Of a DNA stretch of 9,605 nucleotides, positions 1-7,200 are shown in pieces (within the stretch, counting starts at the first letter, position 1; every line of letters starts with the position of its first letter). Below the pieces are notes generated by a model. It saw only the letters and a list, made by a program, of their open reading frames with translations, did not search any database and was not told where the DNA came from. The stretch is from assembly GCA_030831725.1 (NCBI GenBank), contig JAURKN010000231.1, positions 1-9,605 on the forward strand, given 5' to 3'. Source of the DNA: Ferruginibacter sp. (GTDB taxonomy: Bacteria > Bacteroidota > Bacteroidia > Chitinophagales > Chitinophagaceae). Both the position numbers and the translations under genes were made by a program.

Positions 1-11
1 AACCCAAAGAA

Positions 12-500
12 TTAAACAGGCATAAGTCCCTCTTTCTTGAATTCCGCACTCAAAACCAATCCCATGCTTTGAATCCTTACCCATGCCCTATTGTTTCTGA
101 TTTCCATCACAATCCCTTTATAATTCATCAAAACGCCTTGTTTGATTACAACTTCCTGCCCTTTTTCGAGCTTAATCTCACTGATTTCCACTTCTTCAAA
201 TTCACATAAATATTTCTGTATGTTTTCTATCTCATTCTGACGAACGATTGCCGGTTTCCCTAGCCAATATATGAAGTTCAGTACCCCATCTATATCTAGA
301 ATGCTCCACTTCTCATCTTCTTCCAATCTTACAAATATGTATCCCTTAAATAAAGGTTCAAAGACTATTTTTTTACGGTCGCTCCACTGTTTTCTCACCT
401 TATTCAAAGGACAATAGTGCTCAATACCCTTGTTATTCAAAAAAGAGGCGATTTTTTTTTCCCATCTGGGTCTTGTTTGTATGACGTACCAGTTTTTCAT
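12..500 (-). CDS. UpxY/RfaH-like transcription antitermination protein (NusG family)
   Basis: This 162-residue NusG paralogue would bind RNA polymerase and let it read through terminators in a long surface-polysaccharide operon. Seen: the N-terminus (WYVIQTRPRWEKK) and the segment FEPLFKGYIFVRL are hallmark NusG N-terminal (NGN) motifs covering roughly residues 3-100. The C-terminal part (about 108-160) has a KOW-like stretch containing GQEVVIKQGVLMNYKGIV. I chose the ATG at 498-500 because family members begin right at the WY motif. An in-frame TTG at 516-518 would add six residues without family support. There is no clear Shine-Dalgarno sequence. In Bacteroides, UpxY proteins are encoded at the head of capsule operons. 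Here the gene follows the export genes wza/wzc, and its targets probably lie past the left edge. It differs from housekeeping NusG by its linkage to polysaccharide genes. The family call is firm; the operon it controls is inferred. Confidence 0.88.
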   Translation of the reverse strand: MKNWYVIQTRPRWEKKIASFLNNKGIEHYCPLNKVRKQWSDRKKIVFEPLFKGYIFVRLEEDEKWSILDIDGVLNFIYWLGKPAIVRQNEIENIQKYLCEFEEVEISEIKLEKGQEVVIKQGVLMNYKGIVMEIRNNRAWVRIQSMGLVLSAEFKKEGLMPV

Positions 501-536
501 TCCATTGGTTCGGGACAAAGCTTCGCTAGTCCTCAG

Positions 537-560
537 TCACATGTTTTTCTTTTCATGTGA
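537..560 (-). other. Inverted repeat in the leader of the UpxY-like gene
   Basis: The 94-base gap between the wzc-like stop and the UpxY-like start holds a perfect 7-bp inverted repeat (TCACATG / CATGTGA) with a 10-base purine-rich loop on the transcribed strand. The 3' arm can also pair with an upstream copy of GTCACA (583-588), so two alternative stems are possible. No run of T follows on the minus strand, so it does not look like an intrinsic terminator. It could be a leader structure, a protein-binding palindrome or chance; the sequence alone cannot decide. Confidence 0.35.
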
Positions 561-594
561 TTGAAGACGGTGTTAGATCAGGTGTGACAAAATT

Positions 595-3027
595 TTATTT
601 TTTCCCGAAAATAGATTTCAGGATGCCTTTTATATCCCAGAGATTTTTAAAACCGGGATCTGTTTTATCCCCGATATAGTCGTTTGAATAAGCTTTTCCA
701 TAAGCATACCCGTAACCATAACCATAACCGTATCCATAACCATATCCGTATCCATTGCCATATCCACCAAACCCATAGTTTAAAAACGAAATACCTCTTG
801 GTCTGATTCCGTTAAATACAATACACATGTTTTTGAATTTCTTCTCTTGATTCAACGATTCAATCATTCTTAAAAACACGTTTGGAGTATGATTATGACG
901 AATCATGAAAATAGTTGTATCCACATACTTAGACAACAATTGGGCATCCGTAACGGGACCTATGGGAGCCGTATCTATTATCACATAATCAAATTGGGAT
1001 TTCAATGAATCAATCATGATTTTAAACTCCGGCTTGCTGATCAATTCTGTCGGATTGGGTGGTATGGGACCTGCGCTCAATAAATACAGATTTTCATAAG
1101 AAGTAGGCCTGATGATCTCTTCCAATGTGTTCTTGTGAACCAAGTATGTTGAAATCCCAATGTCCCTTTTCAATTCCAATGTCTTACTCAACTTTGGTTT
1201 TCTCAAATCCATTTCCAACAAAGCCACTTTTTTCCCATTAAGGGTCAAACTGATGGCTAAGTTGACTGACACGAAACTTTTTCCTTCACCGGAAATACTT
1301 GAAGTAACCAATAGAACATTGTCATCCTCGTTTAAGCCCATGAAGTTCAAATTGGTTCTTAAAGCACGCAATTGTTCTGCTATTACTGTTCTTTTACCTT
1401 CCCCAATGGCAATCGGTTCATTTATTTTTGATTGAACAATTTCACCTATCACAGGCACTTTGGTTCTTTTTTCAATTTCGGCCCGGAACATCACCTTATT
1501 ATTGAATTGTTCATATCCCTGAACATACACCACGAAAATCAAGAGCCCTATAAGAAAGCCTGTCAAGAAATAGTTGGTAGGTATAGGACTGATTGGCCCG
1601 CTCACAGAACCTTTTTCCAAAACACGCAAATCTGCACTGGTTGAGGCCGACGAAAGAGCTGTTTCTTCCCTTTTTTTGAGCAAATACGTGTAAATCTCAT
1701 TCTTTATCGCCTGCTGTCTGCTAATGTCGAGCAACCCCCTCTCTTTCATGGGCACAGAAGAATACAAGTTTTTATTCCTCGCGATATTCATGTCGTTGCT
1801 TCTTCGCTGCACACTCAGATTCGACCTGATATTGGAAAGACTTTCTTTAATATCCGCTTTGAGTTTCTCAACTTTTTCTTCCGCCAAAAGCACTGCGTTA
1901 CTTTTCCTTCCTGAATTTGCATATGCCGCTTCCAATTCAAATTCTGCAGTATAAAGTTGATTCAATAATGATTTTAAGGTCTCGTCGTTCAGAAGTATCA
2001 GTGATGGAACGGTACCTTTTTCATTGGACTTTTTAGAGGTATATTTTTCAACTTCTTGCAAAATCTGAAGTTGAAGATCCAATGTGCTATTGGCCTTATC
2101 CAATTCATTCACCACATTGAAATATATGGAAGCTTGCTCACCCAACTCTAGGACACCTTGCTGAGTCTTGTATGTCTCCATATTTTTCTCAACACTATCA
2201 AGTTGATTGATTACTGCACTCAGACGGTCTTCAATGAAGTTCAGGGTTTTGGTGGCCATTAGGTTTTTATCTTCAATCGCCGCCTTGTTGTATACTTCGA
2301 ATAATTTATTGAGAATGTCAGCCCCTTTTTTAGGTTCAGCCGTTTCCATTTTCACATCTATGACAGTGGAGGCATAAGAAATAGGGCCTGCCTTCATTGT
2401 GGATATGATTTTGGCAGCAGTCGTATATACTGAATTAAATACAACAAAATAATTCTTCCCTTTGAGATTCCTTTTGTAATTAGGGTTGATCTCAATCCTA
2501 TAATGTGTATTCTGAATTTTGCAGATGCCACCAAATGGTACTGATTTTCCATCAATTTTCACCATTTTGCTTTCCCAGTCAATTTCAAAGATCCTTTTTC
2601 CTGCCGGGAAAATACTGTCCTTCTGAAGAGCAACAAATTTCAATGGTGAGTTCGAGCCATACAACTCTTCTTTTTGAACCTTACCTTCATTGAATATAAC
2701 GGCATATAAATCCAAATCTTTTACAACAGTCTCCATCAAAGATGTAGACCTTAAAACGATGATTTCGTTTTCGACCGTCTTTTTTTCACTGAATATATTT
2801 AATGCATCAAGCACTTTCGTATCTCCGTTTCCTTTTTGAGGATCCTTCAGTAAAACCTTTGACGAAGCAAGATAAATTTTTGTTTGAGAACGAAGAGTGA
2901 TGAAAGAAATTGCCAGTGAAATTGAGGCTATTATGATAAAAAAGGGCCAAAAAGGAAGATACCTGTATACAATCTGCGCGAGCAAACTGTCATTTTGTTT
3001 TTCCTTTATTGGCAATTCATCATTCAT
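595..3027 (-). CDS. Wzc-like polysaccharide chain-length regulator / BY-kinase
   Basis: This 810-residue inner-membrane protein controls exopolysaccharide polymerisation and export, and should autophosphorylate on its tyrosine tail. Seen in order: a Wzz-type N-terminal region with a first membrane helix at about 26-45; a long periplasmic segment with helical, coiled-coil-like stretches at about 255-420; a second membrane helix at about 486-503; then a cytoplasmic BY-kinase. The kinase has Walker A SISGEGKS (577-584, Lys583), Walker A' LLEMDLRKP (603-611, Asp607) and Walker B VIIDTAP (682-688, Asp685). The C-terminal tail carries 13 tyrosines between 751 and 784, mostly as Gly-Tyr repeats. The length is usual for the fused Wzc type. 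It starts 7 bases after the wza-like stop, so the two are almost certainly cotranscribed and act as partners. No low-molecular-weight tyrosine phosphatase (Wzb) is visible in the window. All catalytic motifs look intact. Confidence 0.93.
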   Translation of the reverse strand: MNDELPIKEKQNDSLLAQIVYRYLPFWPFFIIIASISLAISFITLRSQTKIYLASSKVLLKDPQKGNGDTKVLDALNIFSEKKTVENEIIVLRSTSLMETVVKDLDLYAVIFNEGKVQKEELYGSNSPLKFVALQKDSIFPAGKRIFEIDWESKMVKIDGKSVPFGGICKIQNTHYRIEINPNYKRNLKGKNYFVVFNSVYTTAAKIISTMKAGPISYASTVIDVKMETAEPKKGADILNKLFEVYNKAAIEDKNLMATKTLNFIEDRLSAVINQLDSVEKNMETYKTQQGVLELGEQASIYFNVVNELDKANSTLDLQLQILQEVEKYTSKKSNEKGTVPSLILLNDETLKSLLNQLYTAEFELEAAYANSGRKSNAVLLAEEKVEKLKADIKESLSNIRSNLSVQRRSNDMNIARNKNLYSSVPMKERGLLDISRQQAIKNEIYTYLLKKREETALSSASTSADLRVLEKGSVSGPISPIPTNYFLTGFLIGLLIFVVYVQGYEQFNNKVMFRAEIEKRTKVPVIGEIVQSKINEPIAIGEGKRTVIAEQLRALRTNLNFMGLNEDDNVLLVTSSISGEGKSFVSVNLAISLTLNGKKVALLEMDLRKPKLSKTLELKRDIGISTYLVHKNTLEEIIRPTSYENLYLLSAGPIPPNPTELISKPEFKIMIDSLKSQFDYVIIDTAPIGPVTDAQLLSKYVDTTIFMIRHNHTPNVFLRMIESLNQEKKFKNMCIVFNGIRPRGISFLNYGFGGYGNGYGYGYGYGYGYGYGYAYGKAYSNDYIGDKTDPGFKNLWDIKGILKSIFGKK
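700..750 (-). repeat. Gly-Tyr hexanucleotide repeat tract in the kinase tail
   Basis: This in-frame tract encodes alternating Gly and Tyr residues (kinase residues 760-776), with a 6-base period. The units vary at wobble positions (GGA, GGT and GGG for Gly; TAT and TAC for Tyr), and one unit is Ala-Tyr. Because the period is two codons, gain or loss of a unit would change the number of phosphorylatable tyrosines without a frameshift. The wobble variation suggests the tract is kept at protein level rather than being a recent slippage expansion. Confidence 0.85.
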
Positions 3028-3034
3028 AATCAGG

Positions 3035-3853
3035 TTACTTTATGAGATTGTTGAAAATGATGGCAAGAAAAGTGACTAATGACACAATCAGAGAAAACGT
3101 TGATTGCAATGATCTCCTTTTCTCTTCCTTGGATTTGGTAGTAATATCTTTTTTGACAAAAACGATGTCGTTAGGAAGTAAAACCGACCAATCGGAATTT
3201 AACAAAGTCTGATCTTCCAGGTTAATGTGTTTCAATTGTTTTACGCCCGAAGAATCCCTTAATATAACAATATCATTTATTACAGCATCATCTTTCAAGT
3301 CGCCACTTGCTACTAAAGCGTCCAAAATATGCATACTCTCATCCTTCATGGAAATGATTCGAGGTGAACCGACCTCTCCCATCACAGTAATTTTTTTATT
3401 CAAAAAATTGACTTTAACAATTGGATCTTTGAGATATGGCTGAAGTTCCTGTTCAATTTTCTTTGCCAACAGGTTTCTCGTCAATCCTTTTGCCATCACT
3501 TCACCTATGTAATGCAATCTTACGTTACCGTTATTGTCTACCTCATGACCGCTTAAAAATACATTCCCATTCAAATCATTTGAGCCATATTTCCCTAGTG
3601 CGTTGAATTTCTCGTCCAGATCCGGATTCAGACTACTTACATTTATAGAGAGAATGTCTTTGGGTTGAATAACCAGTGGAGTCGGTATTTTTACTTGGGT
3701 AACAATGGTGGTGTCAAATGACAACTTATTGAGATACGACGTTTTTTTCACCGTGTTTAAACAAGATGTCAACAACAAAGCAAATGTGACAACCAGAGTG
3801 ATGGCACGAAATCTTTTCAACTCCAAAGAGGTACAGTTCCGATAGAATTTCAT
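3035..3853 (-). CDS. Wza-like polysaccharide export lipoprotein
   Basis: This 272-residue protein is expected to form the outer-membrane/periplasmic export channel for the polysaccharide made by this locus. Seen: a lipoprotein signal peptide with a hydrophobic stretch at 18-29 and a lipobox LLTSC, placing the lipidated cysteine at 31. A polysaccharide-export (Poly_export, Wza N-terminal) domain spans about 57-150, including VIQPKDILSINV, the turn DNNGNVRLHYIGEV and the helix GLTRNLLAKKIEQEL. An SLBB-type beta-grasp segment covers about 152-235 (KITVMGEVGSPR, later LLPNDIVFVKK). A hydrophobic C-terminal helix at about 251-270 follows a basic stretch (KEEKRR). It is shorter than E. coli Wza (a single SLBB-like unit), as is common for Bacteroidota and GumB-type proteins. 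It is the first gene of a two-gene operon with the Wzc-like kinase, separated by 7 bases. The ATG at 3851-3853 gives a sensible signal peptide. No good Shine-Dalgarno is visible; the leader is A/T-rich. Confidence 0.92.
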   Translation of the reverse strand: MKFYRNCTSLELKRFRAITLVVTFALLLTSCLNTVKKTSYLNKLSFDTTIVTQVKIPTPLVIQPKDILSINVSSLNPDLDEKFNALGKYGSNDLNGNVFLSGHEVDNNGNVRLHYIGEVMAKGLTRNLLAKKIEQELQPYLKDPIVKVNFLNKKITVMGEVGSPRIISMKDESMHILDALVASGDLKDDAVINDIVILRDSSGVKQLKHINLEDQTLLNSDWSVLLPNDIVFVKKDITTKSKEEKRRSLQSTFSLIVSLVTFLAIIFNNLIK

Positions 3854-3978
3854 ATAAAAAAAAGTAAACCCCGATTTTGGAAGTTAGAGAATCACCTTTC
3901 TAAACAAATTTCTTAAAAAAAAACGACAAAAAAAATTTTAATCTATTTGAAATTCAATGAAATATGAAAAAATTAAGC
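3854..3978 (-). promoter_or_regulatory. AT-rich leader/promoter region of the wza-wzc operon
   Basis: These 125 bases lie between the upstream terminator and the wza-like start, so the export operon must have its promoter here or depend on read-through. On the minus strand the only partial match to the Bacteroidota promoter is TTTG (3927-3930), then 14 bases, then GAAATTTG (3905-3912), against the consensus TAnnTTTG. One -7 base is off and the spacing is short, so this is a weak candidate. Several A/T homopolymer runs are present. I see no small ORF or clear RNA structure. Confidence 0.3.
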
Positions 3979-4008
3979 AAAAAAAAAACGGGAGCTATGC
4001 ACCCGTTT
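3979..4008 (-). terminator. Intrinsic terminator after the PID-CTERM-like gene
   Basis: On the minus strand a 7-bp stem (AAACGGG at 4002-4008 with CCCGTTT at 3986-3992), which can extend inward through a GC/GC pair, is followed by a run of ten T residues that begins inside the 3' arm (3979-3988). It begins 19 bases past the stop of the 65-residue peptide gene. Its direction matches that gene, and on the plus strand there is no comparable T run. It separates the surface-protein/peptide unit from the polysaccharide export operon. Confidence 0.85.
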
Positions 4009-4026
4009 GAATTGTTGATAATGTTA

Positions 4027-4224
4027 TTATTTTTTTTGGAAAGCTCTTTTTGCTCCCAATCCTATTCCGGCGGCAATCAAAAAACTCAACCCTCCATCAA
4101 TCGGGCAAGTCGGATCCAAAGGATCACATCCTCCATCCGGTGGTTGAGCCATCAGCAAGGAAGGGAAAACCACAATGATGAGTGTCATAGCGATTACGGA
4201 AACGGGAATCAAATATCTTTTCAT
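4027..4224 (-). CDS. PID-CTERM-like sorting-domain mini-protein
   Basis: This 65-residue predicted exported peptide has three parts. A signal peptide covers 1-26 (Lys-Arg start, hydrophobic 5-24, cleavage likely after LLMA). A short Pro/Asp/Gly spacer at 27-40 holds two cysteines (33 and 40). The tail is PIDGG (41-45) followed by a hydrophobic helix (46-58) and a basic end (KRAFQKK). This layout of short motif, membrane helix and positive tail matches C-terminal sorting signals of the PEP-CTERM/exosortase kind. The PIDGG form is what I recall being named PID-CTERM in Bacteroidota. If the tail is removed, only about 15 residues remain, so the released product would be a small disulfide-capable peptide or anchor. 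The ATG at 4222-4224 was chosen because it starts a proper signal peptide; the longer frame upstream runs through the end of the preceding gene. A good promoter lies just upstream and a terminator just downstream. Its biological role is unknown. Confidence 0.75.
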   Translation of the reverse strand: MKRYLIPVSVIAMTLIIVVFPSLLMAQPPDGGCDPLDPTCPIDGGLSFLIAAGIGLGAKRAFQKK

Positions 4225-4241
4225 CTTCTGTATGCTTATCG

Positions 4242-4271
4242 CAAATTTAAGTTTTATTTGGTTAAAACAAA
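4242..4271 (-). promoter_or_regulatory. Bacteroidota-type promoter for the PID-CTERM-like gene
   Basis: On the minus strand TTTG (4268-4271) is followed by an 18-base spacer and TAAATTTG (4242-4249). This matches the published Bacteroidota pattern of TTTG/TTG near -33 and TAnnTTTG near -7, with 17-23 bases between. Transcription would start around 4235, about ten bases before the ATG at 4224. The -33 element sits inside the last codons of the large surface protein gene and the spacer covers its stop codon. The peptide gene could therefore be expressed independently of the gene upstream. Confidence 0.55.
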
Positions 4272-7200
4272 ATCTTGAGTCTTGTTTTTTGGACTTGTTT
4301 ACCATTGATTTCCAATGTATAATGACCATGAGCCATATGTTTCGGCATTTCAAACGGATATACCACGTCTCCACCCTGGTGCTGTAGGGTCTGAATTTTC
4401 ATGGTTTGTCCAAGTGAATTCAACAATGTCAAGTTGTATTCGCCTTGTGGTAGAGATATCAGTCTGATGTTTGCTTTTCCATCTTCTTTGATAGGATTAG
4501 GGTATATGGTGATCGAAGGAGACGTTTCAAATACCAGTTTCACAATTTGACTGTATTTTTTCTCACCATCGGTTCCATTGCTTCTGATTCTGTAATAATT
4601 CATCAAAGACGGATCTACGTCTGTGAGTGAATAATTCTCACGACCATTCGATGATACAGTGCCAATCGGAGCGAAAGTGCGTCCATCCAACGACCTTTCC
4701 ACAGTGTAACCTGAAATGTTAATCTCATTGGCTACTTTCCATGAGACTTTGGACTGCTTGTCCACTTTCACCGCTTTCACCTCGATGAAAGTCACAGGCA
4801 ATGGTCTGAGCTGACGGAATATCAATTTGAATCTGTCTGAAGCATAAGATCCTGCAGTTGAATTTATTGTAAAGTCAACTGTTGTGGATTGTTGCAAACT
4901 AACCGGTGTGGTGGTTCCCAAGAATTTATCAAGAAGCAAAGCTTCAAGTCCATTCACATTTAGATTTTGAGGCGCGAATTCCAATCTGTAGGTTGCAAGC
5001 TTCATCTGGCCCATATTGTAATGAACCGTGTCGTTTGCTTCAAATGGTTTTCTGCTTTCTATCGAAATGTTTTTACCATTGCCGGAGATGCCGAAATTCT
5101 CATACAAATTAGACATTTTCTCAGCATCACTTTCGTCAACATTGTTGTTTGCATTTTCGTCGAAAATCTGAACAACTCCATCGTTAAGGTCTGGTGTGCC
5201 ATTTTGTAATTTATAGAGAGATGTTTTGAACATCTGCAATTGAGCGTTGGTTCTCAAAACATTTGCACTGCCATCCACTTTGGCCGTTTCCTTGAACAAT
5301 ATGCTTCCTGCTCCACCGTTGGTCCTTACAAAGAATCCTTGACCGGATTGTATGTTGTAATTTCCTCCGGTGTAGCTTCCACCACCTGGAGTGATGAATG
5401 ACCCGTCAGCAGTTACCGTTTGGTATCCACCATTGGAACCTAATCTACTATCATACAAGTAATAGAATGCTGTAATGTTCGACTTCTGCAGGTTTTGGAA
5501 GCTGACTGAGCTTGGATAAGGATTAGGTACAGAAACGAATTGGTTTCCTGCCGTTCCCAAAGTATAGTTGAACGTATCTCCAATATTCAGAATTCCTTTC
5601 TCCCTTAAAACGGTTGTATCTGGAATTTGGTTGAATAAAGTTTTAGCTCTGCTACCTCTGACGAAAATCAGATATGGTACATTTCTGTCAAATGCTGCCA
5701 ATGTGGTTGGTGTGTTTACCCATTGATTGGTGACAGGATTATATGTTTTTATTGATGAACCTCCTGAAGAATATGCGTCAAATCCTAGTAATCTCGCGGC
5801 CGCATTAGTACCACCGAGGATTGTCGTGATCTGGGTTCCAAATCCAGGGTTCGGGTTAAATACGGTTGAAGAGTCTCCATTCTCCTGCCATGATTGCTTG
5901 ATGGTTTGCAAGTTGTGTTTGGTAGGCATAGAAAGCAATCTCCATGTTTTCAATGAAGGTGTACCGTTTTTGATGTTGGATAAGAAACGCTCAACTGAAA
6001 CGTTACCGGTAATATTGTTACCTGTACTAACGCCTCCGTTTGTCGCATCTCCCACACTCGCAGTTAGCGTATCATTTGACTTCAAAGTCAGGTTATCATT
6101 TGTGGTGAATACCCTGTTGTTGCCTTTGAATGAAATCTTGTTGAGGATGTTCAACGCACCATTCAGGGTTACATTGTTATTGAGAACCAGATTTCTGAGA
6201 TTGTTGTTTTGGAATGATCCAGCTGCGATTGTTTGTGCGCTTGAACCAATCATTTCTATAGTACCATCTTTGGTATTGAATATACCTGAGTTTGTAATAT
6301 TACCATAAATATCCATCTTTCCGTTAGCAAGAACATTTACAGTCGCTCCATTATTGATGGTCAAGTTTCTAACTGCAGGAATAGGTGTGGTTGTACCATC
6401 TATGCTTGGATAGAATGTTCTACCCGTAGCTAAAGTAACATCTGTGGTTGAATTAGGTACGGCACCGCACCAGTTGTTCGCATCATTCCAGTTGGTGTTG
6501 ATACCGGCCCATTGTCCCACACCCAAACCTGTTGTATTGAATTCATCAGCTCCAATATCTGGTGTAGTTCCACTTCTTACATCTCCATCCACATCATCTG
6601 TGAATCCAACTATTGGTGTTGCCGTTTCATTGAACGCACAGTTTGTAGTGGTGTTCATATGGAGACTATCCGTATTATCAGTTCCACGAACAAACACAGG
6701 ATTGACAAGCTCAACAGAGTTCAATTCTCTTGTTGGCTGGAGATCAGACAAACGCTGGAATGAATTCGTTCCGTCAAAATAGATCAGATTGGTAGCAGAT
6801 GGAGTTCCGGCAAAATATAAGTTATTGCTGGATGAAGTGCTATATGATGCAGACAAAGCAGTACTTCTTCTAAGTGCTACTGAAAGCCCAGGACTTGTAC
6901 CGCCTGGTGTTGAACGGTTTACAAAAGCATTGTTTTTGAACAATACAGAAGGAGTTCCATTGTTGATGCTGAAGGCACTGCTACCAAAAACAGTTCCTGT
7001 TCCAGAACCGGCAATTTCTACGGTATTGTAGTACACATTGATTGGACCAGCAGAACCAGTTGATATGTCGAATCCTCTGATCGCATCAGAACCTACAAGA
7101 GATGTCGCTTCTGCACCATCAAATGCCTGGGTCATGTCTAGGTCAACCATGTTGTTATGAAGCGTGCTTGACAAGGTTGCACCACCTGCGAGCCAAATAC

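Noticed and set aside
501..518. TTG start six codons upstream for the UpxY-like protein
   Set aside because: The ATG at 498-500 places the conserved WY motif at the N-terminus as in the family; the six extra residues have no support.
534..557. Possible 7-codon leader peptide (MKRKTCD) in front of the UpxY-like gene
   Set aside because: It is too short, has no ribosome binding site, and its start lies in the hairpin arm; a random ORF of this size is expected.
537..560. Hairpin read as a terminator for the wza-wzc operon
   Set aside because: The stem is not followed by a T run on the minus strand, and the stem is AT-containing and short.
3964..4278. Plus-strand frame of 104 codons
   Set aside because: It runs antisense through the intrinsic terminator and the PID-CTERM-like gene, and its translation has no recognisable features.
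4225..4374. Longer 115-codon version of the small peptide gene
   Set aside because: The added 50 codons overlap the end of the surface protein gene in another frame and would bury the signal peptide internally.
5727..6308. 193-codon open frame on the plus strand, along with several others opposite the surface protein gene
   Set aside because: They are antisense to a gene with clear domain homology, show hydrophobic low-complexity translations expected from the complement of Asn/Thr/Gly-rich codons, and resemble no family I know.
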